From the NCBI RefSeq assembly GCF_002878395.1, contig NC_061119.1, forward strand, positions 20,593,792-20,657,791: a DNA stretch of 64,000 nt, given 5' to 3'. A program made the translations under genes and the position numbers. Under the pieces are notes generated by a model. The model was given only the letters and a program-made list of their open reading frames with translations. It searched no databases and was not told the DNA's origin. The stretch is from Capsicum annuum. Its lineage: Eukaryota > Streptophyta > Magnoliopsida > Solanales > Solanaceae. This document shows, piece by piece, positions 35,323 to 46,665 of this stretch; the stretch's first letter is position 1; each line of letters starts with the position of its first letter.

Positions 35323-37609
35323 TGTAACGTCTCCCATTTTGGGGTTGCAATTCGAACCATCGTTCTTATGTATATAGAGTTAGACCTAATGATTCCATGT
35401 CATTATAAGTGGGATGATCAATTCTATAGTGTGAGAACATCTTTGGAGATGATAGAGATAATAAGAATCTCCTAATTCGAAGTCGATGAGAACTTTTCTA
35501 CCGATTGAGTTTTAGTGGATGTTCAAACTTGGGTAATGTTTCAACGACCATTACTCCTAGAATATAACTAGTTAGGTGGTTACTGAATATAAAAGAAATA
35601 TCTTCGGATTTTCTTTCCAACGGATCAAATTTTACCTTGATTAGATATCAGAGTCGAAAGTTATACTCATTTTACTTAAGAGTATCTGTCTGTCGGAAAG
35701 TGACGGCTAAGGTGATGAGCGGTCAGCTAGGTGAAGATCCATCAACCCAAGTCGTCACCCGCAACTATTAAATGATAAAATCCAGATAGGTATTGATGAC
35801 TAGGGCGACGACTTTTAGTCAAACTAACGAGCCATCAACTCAAGTCGTCAACTGAAGAATTTCTATGATTTTTATGGTTTCTTTGAGGATATTTTGATCT
35901 TTTACTCACCTCAAACTCTACCCCCACGACTTAAATCACACTTTAAATGGTATTTTCTCATTAGATATCAGTTTATCATCTCCTCTCCACTATCAAGAGA
36001 GAAAGAAGTTAGGGTTTCTTTAAAAATTCATACTTTTAAGACTAGATTCAGGATATCTCAAATTTTGTTCGTCAAAAAGGTATGTAAAACTATCGTTACA
36101 CTCATGGCTGTAAGTATGATTTCACTACACATTTCAAAGTGTATTTATGTATATATGTATGTTATGAATCTTTAGAATCGATTTAAGAGCATGGTTTATG
36201 AAAAATTCCTCATTTATGATTAAGGACTTTAAAATTGATTGAAAAACATGAATTATGAAGGCCAGATTTTTATGATGAAAGTACACATTTACTACGGATT
36301 TTTCTATAATTTTATAATTTTGATTATGTGTTTATGTAATAGGTTTTGAAGTGTTTGAACTGTGAACCCCAATTTTATGACAAGAATTATGTGTTTTACA
36401 ATTATTGTGGGTTCTTAAATGAATATGGAAAGATTTATATTTGTAAAGCTCTTTTATCAAATTATGGACTCATTACTAATATGATTTTTAGAAGAGCATC
36501 TTATGTACATCAAAAGACTTTTGTTTCTCATGAAACTTGTACGAATTATGAAAGAGACGACTACTTAAGAGTTTTTCCCTAAAAGAATTTTCTTTTACCT
36601 AGACATATACGTCCTTTTTGAATGAGAAGTCTTTTTTGATAATTGAATCATCTTGGTGGTCAATAATGAGTTTTTGAATATGAAAGGATATAGATACGAT
36701 ATGGTATGATATGATATGATATGACTTGCAAATCTAGGTATGATGATACCTTATTATGAATAAGAGATGAACTTTTATGATAATCAACAACAATTTTAGT
36801 AAGTTAAAAATGGACTTAAAGAGAGTTAGATGATTACTCGAAGAAGGCATGAGTTTTGATTACTTATAGCCATAAACTGTTTTTTGCCTATGTGGGTTTA
36901 TTATGTCATGAAATATGGATTGTACGCTTGCTATGTGCGTTTGGCATACTAGAGATTATGTACCCCAATTCTTGCGGCAAACATGGATTGAGGGCTTGAC
37001 CACCGCGTTAAGGGCCAACTCCATATAGCCCCTAGGATTGTTGAGATGTAGGGTGTACCATCAAGATCAAAACAAAAACAAAGAGTTGAGTTTATGTTAA
37101 TTGAATTTTTTAAGCATGGCCATGTGTTTTGGGCTTTATTATGTTGAGTTGTTTTCACAATGCTCTCGATTGTTTTATTTGAAATATATGTCGTTTTTGG
37201 ATTGTTTTGCATACCAATACATTCCAAGTATTGACCGTCTTCATGAAGGCTGCGTTGTCTCATAATATAGGTTCTGAGTCCATGGTCCATCACATCAGTA
37301 GAACATTTGGACATGATCGATTTGGTGAGCCATCCATCTTTTGGAAGGAATTTATTCATATGTTGGCTTCTTCTAGTTTAAGGTCCATTCGAGGACCTTG
37401 TTTCGATCTATATAGAAAGTATTCAGTAGAGGCTTCATTGACGGAATTTGACAATTGTATTGTCATAACATTATTGAGATAATTAGATCATAAGATTTCC
37501 TTAATTTCATTATATCTTCCACATTTTGATATTTGTATGAATGTATGCTAAGGTGTATCTCAGGCCTTCGTGGTTCAGAATGCCCATCGTGGCCAGGGGA
37601 GTCATGACA
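35323..37609 (+). repeat. 3' LTR of element C
   Basis: It begins TGTAACGTCTCCC and ends GGAGTCATGACA. It contains the cassette at 35,700-35,850 and AAGGTATGT at 36,077-36,085. Near 36,705-36,722 there is a short GATAT(G) tandem run. It aligns with both parts of the 5' LTR, which is how the D insertion was mapped. Confidence 0.87.
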
Positions 37610-38275
37610 TACCAATACTCCGAGACCGGGAAAGCAATGCACTCAACAACATACTAACCTTCAAAATCAAAATTATCATAATTTCTATTCACACTTCAAG
37701 ATCCTCCTAAAAAAGTATTTATTGCAAGAAATTAAACCATAGAACTACACTAACACTACCATCAAAATTTTCAGAATTTCTATTCACACTTCAAAATTAT
37801 CCTTAAAGAAAGGGCTTTCTTGCAGTAAAATTCTACGATAAAACTACACAACTAATAAACACTTGGTGATTCTTCCCTACCAGCCTTATCAAGTATCCAA
37901 TGAAATTAGCTGAGGTTCATCAAAGCTGCCAAGGCACGAGGATTATATCAAAAACAAAACACTAACAAACTCTTAGTACTGTTACTAGAAGGTGTAGCAT
38001 CGTGCATCTATATTAGAACATGATGACTTCTTCTTCATCATGATGACTCTTTCCAAATTTCATCTTTGTTTTTTTCAAAATTTTTCGCATTAAATCAACT
38101 CATTTATCAAAGAATATAATTTATAGATTTTCTGAAAAACTACACTGCTACAACCAGCGTTTTTAGTTTTATTGGCATTGAAAAATGTAAAGTTAGCTGT
38201 TTTTTTGTTTCATGCAGTAATTGTTTTTAACAATTTTGTGTTTTTCTTTTTTTTCTTCGTCCTTGCTGCTTAGCT
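37610..38275. other. Non-coding spacer
   Basis: I see no gene. A 50-base phrase (ATCAAAATT...TTTCTATTCACACTTCAA) occurs twice, at about 37,660-37,700 and 37,760-37,795, a local direct repeat. Nothing else was recognised. Confidence 0.35.
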
Positions 38276-38786
38276 GGTGTTTGCACATAGATTTTAAAAG
38301 TAGATTTTGAAGGTTTATTTTAGAATATTTGTTTGACCATGAAATTTTATTCGATTCTAAAAATCTGATTTTAAAATATCTTCAAATTTAAAAATAAATG
38401 GCCCGGATCACTTTTTGAGTTTTTGAGACTTCTACTTATTCCCTCCATTCGTTCCAAAATAGTTGTCTTGATTCACTTCTTGAGAGTCTATTTAAATAAA
38501 TTTTAAAGATAAATTACTTAGATTGCTTTAATATTTTAAAATTTAAATATTGATATTAAAATATTATAAAAAAGATACATCTTAAAATATTGGTCAACGT
38601 TCATATTATTTGACTCTCAAAATGGAATTGTGACAAGTATTTTGAAAAGGAGGAAGCACAAAAGTTCAATTCTATTTCAAGTGAAATGCATGAACAAATA
38701 CAATTTCAAAATTTCAAAAACCACTACTTGAAACATTCAAATATTCGAGGTATAAGTTTCTACATCAAAATCTATGATCAAACGGA
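38276..38786. mobile_element. Putative DNA transposon remnant or MITE with terminal inverted repeats
   Basis: The left end GTGTTTGCACATAGATTTT (38,278-38,296) and the inverse complement of the right end (CGTTTGATCATAGATTTT, ending at about 38,786) form imperfect inverted repeats; after them GTAGATTTTGAAGG and GTAGAAACTTATACC keep partial similarity. There is no open frame. It is split by a Stowaway-like element. The superfamily is not determined, and I could not define a target-site duplication with confidence. Confidence 0.5.
38437..38658. mobile_element. Stowaway-like MITE nested in the 38.3-38.8 kb element
   Basis: The left end CCCTCCATTCGTTCCAAAAT followed by AGTTGTC pairs with the right end, whose inverse complement reads CTTCCTCCTTTTCAAAATAC then TTGTC. 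CTCCCTCCGTYCCAAAATA-type ends are the hallmark of plant Stowaway (Tc1/mariner-derived) MITEs. Length is about 220 bp, no coding capacity, AT-rich middle. The expected TA duplication is not clear, so ends may be off by a few bases. Confidence 0.6.
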
Positions 38787-39285
38787 AGCTATAATATTGT
38801 AATTAGTTGTTTACCTTAAACTGCTGTCATGAGTCATGTTATCCATTTAAATATTTCACGAGACATAAGTATGAAGTTGTCAAAAGGTTACAATAATTAA
38901 GGTCCATTCTTTTTCAATTGTGGTGTTCTTTATTAGGTGGCTAATATCTTAGATATTTTTGTTGGAGACTTGCATCACTGTTTGTTGCCCCCCTAAGATG
39001 TAGATGCACTACAATGAGTGCAAATGTTTTTCTCTAAACATACTGACCTCCTCCTAGGATCGGTGAATATAAAATAGAATGATTTCAAGGACAAAAGTCG
39101 TCGGTATATTGTGATCCAGATCCAAGAAGGGTTATGCAAGAATCTAAATGACTAACTTCTCTCATAAGATAAAAGGTGAGCATTATAGCTAGAACAACTC
39201 TTTCTCGCAGTATAGTTTGTTGAAAGGTTTAAGAAAATTGAGGTCCATTCTTGAGAAAAGGCTTTAAGCATGCCAAATGAATAAA
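38787..39285. other. Non-coding spacer
   Basis: I see no gene in this stretch. It ends at the 3' side of a SINE fragment. Confidence 0.3.
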
Positions 39286-39404
39286 GTGAGCCCACTGCAC
39301 AAAGCATCTTGCTCTATCATGATTCGAGAAAGGGTTGCACCTACGCTAAGGGGTGTGATATAGACAACTTAACATAATGCAAATATTAATGGCTGCTTCT
39401 ACGA
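39286..39404 (-). mobile_element. SINE 3' fragment (Solanaceae tRNA-derived SINE)
   Basis: On the - strand the text reads GAAGCAGCCATTAATATTTG, then CATCACACCCCTTAG-like sequence and GATGCTTTGTGCA followed by GTGGGCTCAC. This is the familiar 3' body of Solanaceae SINEs. The tRNA-like 5' part with boxes A and B is missing; where it should be, pararetroviral sequence begins (about 39,405). A second, complete SINE lies at 46,355-46,542. Confidence 0.6.
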
Positions 39405-39848
39405 TTATCTTTATTTTCCATGTATTTGTCTATATTTATTTTCATCTGTTTTTCTAGTATCTGCATGTTTCTCATATTTTTTCCAAAAAATTCTATGTAA
39501 TTTGTCATGGTAAGTATTTGTAAGAGTAGTTAGGTAGGTATGGTATATAATTTACTCTAGTCATGTAATAATCACCAAATGCTTTTTCTAATATTATTTT
39601 TCTTATATCTGCTACTTTTATATCTTTAAGTGCATAAAAAATAAGTATTTTAAATTTATCTACCATCACATCAGATAAATAATTATTCATTTTCATAAAA
39701 TTGCTTTTTTCAAAATATTCCCTTCAACCATGTACATAACAAAATATGGTCACCTTAGATTACTATATACTAGATTATTCTTAAATAATATGTTCTTGGG
39801 TCACTATTAACATGGTAATCCGGATACTTTTCTCCTTAAACAGCGCCT
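39405..39848 (-). pseudogene. Second pararetrovirus fragment (leader end and ORF1 start)
   Basis: It aligns with about 12,060-12,470 in the large viral copy and in the same orientation: leader sequence, then an ORF1 start with MNNYLSDVMVDKFKILIF. The 63-codon frame at 39,505-39,696 is open here, whereas the large copy has several differences. Homology stops at CAGCGCCTC near 39,848 on one side and about 39,405 on the other. It is a separate insertion or a duplicated piece of a related integrant, not part of the 8-kb copy. Confidence 0.75.
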
Positions 39849-40144
39849 CCCGTGGCCTATAGGTCACTCAAAGACAACTTAAGATAGTACAACCACAACC
39901 CAACTCTGAAGTATGAAGTAAACAAACAGTAGCAATTCATGCTGCAAGTCTTACTTCAAGCATAGGAATATCAAATAAAAGCAATAACCACTACATTAAC
40001 AAAGTTAAAGAAACAGAATTGCCACAGTAATTTATATCCCAAACTGATGGAAAAACTCAGAGATATACTACTTCATCAACATTCGGTTCTGTCAATTCAC
40101 ATAAACTTCCAAAACATTTGAGCAAAAGGATCATGTTCGGATGA
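39849..40144. other. Non-coding, probable 3' flank of the F-box gene remnant
   Basis: I see no coding sequence. It lies directly downstream (on the - strand) of the FBD-like end of the F-box gene and may be its 3' UTR. Confidence 0.3.
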
Positions 40145-40720
40145 AAGACGTGAAAATCAAACAGGATGAGGATTTGGATGCTTATCCAACTTATATAAAA
40201 CTTCTGCATTGGGTGATGCCCGCTGAAATTTTATTAGCTCAGCGAGGATTTTGGCTGTTGTAGATTGTTCAACTAGACATGGCTCAATTAGCTTTATCAC
40301 CAGTTCAGGAGATTTGGCTAACAGAAGCTTAACAAGCTATCTCTCAGGGATTCTTTCATTAATTTGCATTAGCTTATCTTACCTGAGGTGATTAAATGTC
40401 ACATCTGAGAAGAGTTCCACTTCAAGAGATTCTAGAGATAGTATATCATTGTCATCAGGCTCCACCTAAGGAAAAATGAACCAAAACTCACTTTCTAAGC
40501 TTATTGATGATTTAAGGAGCACCAAAATAAGAAAATACTACACAATAAAAAGTGAGAAAAGAGAACCTTAATTTCCATATATTATAAATTGGGGGAAGCT
40601 TCTTATTATGCAAAGCGCACATGAAACCTCATCCGAGTTAGCCAAATATATCCTTGATATGCTGAGATATTTGACACAATCAAGATCAAAGGAAAGCCTC
40701 GTTGATACTTCACCTGCTTC
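40145..40720 (-). pseudogene. F-box/LRR/FBD gene remnant, 3' part
   Basis: Read on the - strand: an LRR-like exon at about 40,565-40,705 (STRLSFDLDCVKYLSISRIY, then SDEVSCALCIIRS); an intron ending at a TTTTTCCTTAG acceptor near 40,466; then EPDDNDILSLESLEVELFSD (40,400-40,465) and an FBD-type C-terminus, SPELVIKLIEPCLVEQS and LAELIKFQRASPNAEVLY (40,190-40,310). In-frame stops occur. Plant F-box/FBD/LRR proteins are substrate receptors of SCF ubiquitin ligases. The 5' part of the same gene lies beyond Copia element F at 45,237-46,027. Confidence 0.72.
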
Positions 40721-40816
40721 TCCAACAAAAGATTAGGAATAAAATACCAAAAATCAGAATGACTCAAAGCCCAAAAGATGTTCCACGATTGAAAATTAAT
40801 TAATTACATTGAGGGC

Positions 40817-41642
40817 TGTTGGGTTCAATGTATATGAAAAGTGTGAATGGAAAATTGTGGGAACCAAGTGGAAGAAAAAAAATAGAGAAGAAAAACACTA
40901 AAATGAAAAGTGTACTCTAAAATTGCAAGTCTACTAATTCTCCCACATTGGTGGGAGAATATGACTTTCAAGTGTTTATATTAAGAAACACTTATTCCAC
41001 TTGGTAAGTGATGCAAAAAATAAGAGATGCCTCACACCGTCATCGTCATCGCTCGCTTGGCTTCGGCTACGCAGAAACGAGGTGATGCTTTGGAAGGGAT
41101 GCAACCCTTCAACGAAATGATACACTGTTTCATGAAATGGTACATGATTTTCTAGAAAGGTCACACCTTTTAAGTGAACCATTGCCACCTTTTCGAAGAG
41201 GCATTCGATAGGCTATATAAACCTGTTTTCATCCACAGGTTTAGAGATGAATTTTCTAAAATAAACAACTCTATTCTTGTCTTCAAAAACATTTTGTGTT
41301 ATCAATCAAATCGTTGAGTGAGTTCATCGAACCCAATAATTTGAGGTACTGATATTTTTCTAATTGAAGGCCATTTTATCCTAGGAGGAAGATTGCATAA
41401 CCTCCGGTACAATGAGGAAAATTATTCCTTAAGAACACTCCATAAAGTCGAGGGACTTGGCCTTAAAATTCTATTTCATCTCTTTTTTTGAACATTAACA
41501 TACTTCTTAGATAGATTATTCATAATCTAGTGTTGAAGGTGTTAAGGAACTTCATAAGTGTTCTTGTCTTGGACTTTAACTTGTATTGAAGTTCGTATTG
41601 CTTATATACAGATTCTTGTACCTGAATACATACTAAATAACA
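40817..41642 (+). repeat. 5' LTR of Copia element F
   Basis: It starts TGTTGGG and ends AATAACA where similarity with the 3' copy stops. GGCTATATAA at 41,211-41,220 is a likely TATA box, about 30 bases before the probable transcript start. About 826 bp long, much shorter than the Gypsy LTRs here. Confidence 0.7.
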
Positions 41643-41892
41643 ATCTTAAGGAATAACTTTACTGTTTAGGAATCTGTATTGCTTTTTTCTGGAGATTAAA
41701 GATTTTAGCTTTCTACTCCGTTTGAACTTAACTTGTGATTTGAAGAAATAAAATCTTCATCACAATTTAAATATTATTCGGTTGACAATTGGAAGTCATA
41801 AAAAATTCATTGTTAAACTAGAAACAAGAAGAAGAGTTTGAAGTTCTTTAACTTTATTAGTAGTATCCTGCAAATACAAAATTTACTGTCTT

Positions 41893-44799
41893 GTGGTGAT
41901 AGGAAAAATGATGAATGATAGTCAAATGCATGATGCTACGACTATGGTGGCAACTACCATTTTCACGACAAGTCGAGAAAATGCTCCGCAACCTATGGCA
42001 CCTGCAGAGAAGCCCAAAAAGTTTGTGAGTATTGACTTCCAGAGATGGCAGCAAAAGATGTTCTTTCACCTCACCATTCTATGTCCTCAAAGGTTTACTA
42101 GTGAAGATGATCCTAAGGTGCCTGAGGTAACCTCGGACAAAGAGCGTTTCATAATAGTAGAGTCTTGGAAACACTCAGACTTCCTTTGTAGGAATTATAT
42201 CTTGAGTGGTCTTCAAGATGACCTCTATAATATTTACAGTGGAACTAAGACATCGAATGAATTTTGGGGGCACTAGAATGAAAATACAAGACAGAGGATG
42301 CGGGAATTAAAATATTCTTCATTGCAAGGTTCCTGGACTTTAAAATGATAGACTCCAACTAAGTTGTCTCTACAGTGAAGGATTTACATGTAATCATCCA
42401 TGATCTTCTAGCGGAAGATATATCTTTGAAAAATACCTTTGTTGAAGAAATTGAAAATGTTATTAGTAATCACATAAACTATTTTATAGGTTTGATCGTG
42501 AATGATGCATTTCAAGTAGTAGTGATAATTGAGAAGCTACCACCTATGTGGAAAGACATCAAAAACTACTTGAAGCACAAACGCAAGGAGATGACTGTCA
42601 AAGATTTTATTATCCGAATACGTATTGAAGAGGATAATAAGGCTGTCGAGAGAAGGTCAATAGGGAATTGTACATTTAATGGAGCACATATTATAGAAGA
42701 TGACAAAAACAATTCTAAGAAAATGAAGAAACTTAAACATGGAAGCAATTTACCCAAGAAGAAATTAAAGAAAAAGTGCTTCAACTACGGCAAGATTGGC
42801 CATAAGTCCACGGATTTTAGTACCCCTAAGAAAGACAAGAAAAAAGTCCAAGCAAATATGACTGAGTCCAACAAAGAATGTGATGATTTGTATGTTATGA
42901 TTTTACAATGCAACTTGGTAGAGAATCCTCACAAATGGTGGATGGATTCTGGTGCCACCCACAATATTTGTGCCAACAAAGAGTTGTTTTCAATGATCGC
43001 TCCAGCTCAAGTAGAAGAAACGATCTACATGGCTAACTCCGCTACTGCAAAAGTAGATAGAACATCAAAGGTATGCTTGAAGATGACTTCTAGTAAAGTG
43101 TTGACACTTAACAATGTCTTATATTTTCTGGAGTTAAGGATGAACTTGATTTCTATTTCACTTCTAGACAAGAACGGATTCAAATGTGTTTTTGTTTCTG
43201 GAAAAATTGTACTTACTAAAGGAGAACTGTGTGTAGGAAAAGGCTACCTCACTGAGGGTCTATTCAAAATGAATGTAATGAATGTAGAAATCAATAAAAG
43301 TTCAATTTCTTCTTACTTGCTTGACTCTTATGATTTGTGGCATGAATGGTCAGGCCATGTTAATTACAAAACATTACGAAAACTGATTAACTTAGAAATT
43401 TTTCCAACCTTTGAGTTTAATAAATCAAACTATCAAACATGTGTGGAATCAAAGTATGCAAAGCATCCTTATAAGTTCATTGAATGTAATTCCAATCCCT
43501 TAGACTTAATACACACTAGATTTGTGATATGAAGTCAACACTATCACATGGTGGGAAAAAGTATTTCATAAATCTTATTGACAATTGCAATGGATATTGT
43601 TATGTCCACTTGCTAAATGGTAAGTATGAAGCAACAGATGCGTTTAGGAATAAAAGACTGAAATTGAAAATGAGTTAGAGAAAAAGATAAAAATATTAAA
43701 AAGTGATAGGGGCAGAGAATATGAATCTCTCTTCGCTGAAATATGTGTAGAGAATGGAATTGTCCATCAAAATATGACCCCATATTAACCTTAATCAAAT
43801 GGAATTGTGGAAAGGAAAAACCAAACTTTAAAGGAAATGATGAATGCCTTACTTATAAGTTTAGGTTTACCGCAAAACTTGTGGGGGGAGGCTATCCTCA
43901 CAGCCAACAAAATACTCAATAGAGTTCCCCATAGTATGGCATAATCAATTCCTTATGAAAAATGAAAAGGAAGGAAACCCAACTTTAAATATTTCAAAGT
44001 CTGGGGGTGTCTAGCAAAGGTCCAAGTTCCTATCCCTAAAAAGGTTAAGATAGGACCTCAGACGATGGACTGTATGTTCATAGGATATGCTAAAAGTAGT
44101 AAAGCATATAGGTTTTTGGTTCATAAATCTGAACATTCATATAATAATGAAAATACAGTAATTGAATTAGATAATACTAAATTCTTTAAAAATATTTATC
44201 CGCATAAAATTAGACTTGAACAATCCAGTGGGGGTCTAAACGAACTCAAGATGAACCAAATGAGAATGTACATAATGAAGAAAATCCAAGATGTAATACA
44301 TATCAAAGAGCATCAACTTCGTTTAGTTTGGATTTTGTAACATTTCTCTTAGAAAATGAACCTCAAACATTATAAGAAGCGATGTCGTCATAAGACTCTC
44401 GTCTTTTAAGAAAGACATAGCCGATAGTGAGATTGATTCAATCTTAAGCAACCATTTATGGGAGTTGGTTAATCTTCCTCCAGTAAATGAATCTTTAGTA
44501 TTTAAATGGATCTTCCATAGGAAAATAAAAGCGGATGGTACTATTGACAAATACAAGGCACGACTTGTAGTAAAAGGCCGTAAATAAAAAGAAGGCCTTG
44601 ATTACTTTGATACATACTCGCCTGTAACAAAGATAATATCAATTCGAATGTTAATTGCCTTGGCGGCAGTATGTGGTCTTGAAATCCATCAAATGGCTAT
44701 GAAAACTGTATTCCTAAATGGAGAATTGAAGGAAGAAATTTACATAGAAAAACCTGAGGGTTTTATGGTTCCAGGAAAAGAAAATAGGGTATGTAAAAT
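41893..44799 (+). pseudogene. gag-pol remnant of Copia element F
   Basis: Gag starts near 41,908 (MMNDSQMHDAT) with FQRWQQKMFFHLT and WKHSDFLCRNYILSGLQDDL; a stop ends this frame at 42,276. A 385-codon open frame (42,375-43,532) carries the rest of Gag, a zinc knuckle damaged at two cysteines (CFNYGKIGHKSTDF), the protease box WWMDSGATHNICANKEL, and the pre-integrase HEWSGHVNYKTLRKLI. The integrase core follows in broken frames to about 44,060 (LKSDRGREYESL, GIVERKNQTLKEMM). RT begins near 44,440 and runs to 44,799 (LVVKGRK, YSPVTK, EEIYIEKPEGFMVPG) before an abrupt junction with LTR sequence. Confidence 0.85.
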
Positions 44800-44801
44800 A
44801 T

Positions 44802-45236
44802 AGGCATCTGATAGGCTATATAACCTATTTTCATCCATAGGTTTAGAGATTAATTTTCTGAAATAAAAAACTTTCTTGACCTCAAAAATATTCTGTGTGA
44901 TCAATCAAATCATTGAGTGAGTCCATTGAATCTAACAATTTGAGGTACCACTATTGTTTGGATTGAAGACCATTTTATCATGGGAGGAAGATTCCATAAC
45001 CTCGGGTATAGTAAGGGGAATTATTCCTTAAGGATACTTCGTGAAGTCAGTGGACTTAGCCTTAAAATTCTATTTCATCTCTTTTTTGAACATTAACACA
45101 CTTCTTAGATTATTAATAATCTAGTGTTGAAGGTGTTAAGGAACTTTATAAGTGTTCTTGTCTTGGAATTGAACTAGTGTTGAAGATCATATTTCTTATA
45201 TACAGATTTTTGTACCCGAATACATACTAAATAACA
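44802..45236 (+). repeat. 3' LTR fragment of Copia element F
   Basis: It begins AGGCATCTGATAGGC, corresponding to 41,199 in the 5' LTR, and ends ATAACA. It is joined directly to RT coding sequence, so about 380 bases of U3 are absent. The TATA box region is retained. Confidence 0.8.
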
Positions 45237-46027
45237 AGTGCATTAAGTAGAATTTACCATGTCATTAAAGTGGCGGTGGTCAAGTGCAGAGAAAGACTCA
45301 GAAAACTTGGCAATATTATATTTTGTAGCTCCCAAGCAATATTCCCTGTGCGAAAGTGAAAGCTTTGCAAGGAGAGGGATATTTTCTTAACAAACAAATC
45401 TTACATTCCCTATGTAGTCAACGGATCTCAGCAGGGGAGCACTTATTTCAATGATCTTGCTTGAAGCACCTGGGATCTACAACACCAACAGCTCGAGAAA
45501 CAAGCAATGACAGATGAAACGTTAAAGATAGTTGGATGAGACTATAGCATCACATAGTTCAAGGATAATTAACCTATCAGACCCCTTAAAGGCTGGTTGA
45601 TGAGCTATTAAACAATTCTGGAGAGTCAGATGCCTTAATTGGGAAACATGTGAGTAATGAAAAAGGCAATTTCTATGGTGTACCCTTGATTGGAAGTCTA
45701 AGAAAAATATACTGAATGCCATTGCTAGAGAGAAATGTATCAAATAATCAATACTAGGACATATATCAAAATACGAAACGCTAGGGTAAACTTTATAACT
45801 GGTACAAAATGAAAGACAAAAATGTGATCTATGATCTTTCCTAAATTAATTGTAAGGTCAGTTAAATCATCTTTGGATTTCCAACTTGTGTGAGAAAGCA
45901 TCAACTCTGGAAGTCTACGCCATACATATCTATATTTTTTTGATAAGATATTTGTCCTCACAACATTTCGAAAAGGAAAAAACATAAGAATTCCATCTAT
46001 TGCATCCTCAGGAAAGTTTCTAAGCAT
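45237..46027 (-). pseudogene. F-box/LRR/FBD gene remnant, 5' part with F-box
   Basis: The ATG at 46,027 opens MLRNFPEDAIDGILMFFPFR then NVVRTNILSKKYRYVWRRLP, a clear F-box (Skp1-binding) domain, residues about 3-45. After a frameshift near 45,745 an LRR segment reads LRHLTLQNCLIAHQPAFKG (about 45,580-45,640). Further broken LRR text, ISAPLLRSVDYIGNV and ENIPLLAKLSLSHREY, continues to about 45,270. The gene continues at 40,145-40,720 across Copia element F. The Copia E LTR begins four bases upstream of the ATG, so the promoter and 5' UTR are displaced. Non-functional as read. Confidence 0.8.
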
Positions 46028-46354
46028 TTTTGTTGGGGAGTAAAAATGGAAACCAAAGCAATCAAGCCAATTGTGTAGAAAATACAGCTATCCAAAAAAT
46101 AGTTAAGCACAGTAATTAGTTAGTTACAAGTTACTATTAGACAGTTAGAAAAGTAGTTAGTCTCTGCAGTGTATATATATAAAATATATACTCAAATTAT
46201 GTATAATACACAACTTAAGGAATTCAATACACAATAAGTTAATCTCTCTCAACCATTTAGCTTTAATCTAATCTTTCTTCTTCCACCCTAGTTTTGTTCT
46301 TATTCTCTCCTCTGCTTCTATATGAACTAATCATACAACTCTTAATCCTAGTAT

Positions 46355-46542
46355 GAAAAAAAGTGCATCCTGGTGAACTAAAGCTATCGCTACGCGCGAT
46401 GTCTGGGAAAGGTCCCCACCACAAGGGTGTATCATACACATCCTTACCTTGCATTTCTGCCAGAGGCTGTTTCCAAGGCTTGAACCCATCACCTCCTGGT
46501 CACATAGCAGAAAATTTACCAGTTAGTTCAAGGCTCCCCTTC
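46355..46542 (-). mobile_element. SINE, full-length tRNA-derived, in the 5' region of Copia E
   Basis: It is flanked by an 11-bp perfect duplication AATCCTAGTAT (46,344-46,354 and 46,543-46,553). On the - strand it reads GGGGAGCCTTGAACTAACTGG (box A region), then GTGACCAGGAGG, then GGGTTCAAGCC (46,478-46,488, RNA polymerase III box B), GGAAACAGCCTC, GCAGAAATGCAAGGTAAGG, CACCCTTGTGG and a 3' end GATGCACTTTTTTTC. This is the Solanaceae SINE type (TS/Au/SolS-like). SINEs use LINE machinery and encode nothing. Confidence 0.85.
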
Positions 46543-46665
46543 AATCCTAGTATAATCTTTCATAATTCTTCATGGTACACGATCCTTATTCTAAGTCTCT
46601 TCCTGAATTCTAGAACTTGATAGTTTTGTTTGAAATTTTATTAGGAATTTCTCGGACTCTTATAA

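Larger units (their letters stand above)
21074..37609 (+). mobile_element. Element C: non-autonomous Gypsy-type LTR element, split by element D
   Basis: The 5' LTR begins TGTAACACCC at 21,074 and is interrupted at 22,748; it resumes at 31,403 and ends at about 32,012 before a PBS. The rejoined LTR totals about 2,285 bp, against 2,287 for the 3' LTR (35,323-37,609). Flanks are TACTA (21,069-21,073) and TACCA (37,610-37,614), a 5-bp target-site duplication with one mismatch. The internal region of 3.3 kb has no recognisable gag or pol, so it would have depended on another element's proteins. Confidence 0.87.
40817..45236 (+). mobile_element. Copia element F, internally deleted, inserted in the F-box gene
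   Basis: The 5' LTR starts TGTTGGGTTCAATG at 40,817. A 3' LTR fragment (44,802-45,236) aligns with 41,199-41,642. Flanks AGGGC (40,812-40,816) and AGTGC (45,237-45,241) fit a 5-bp duplication with one mismatch. Domain order gag, protease, integrase, RT is that of Ty1/Copia. The second half of RT, RNase H, PPT and the U3 part of the 3' LTR are missing. No canonical initiator-tRNA PBS was seen after 41,642, so the LTR inner edge is provisional. Confidence 0.82.
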
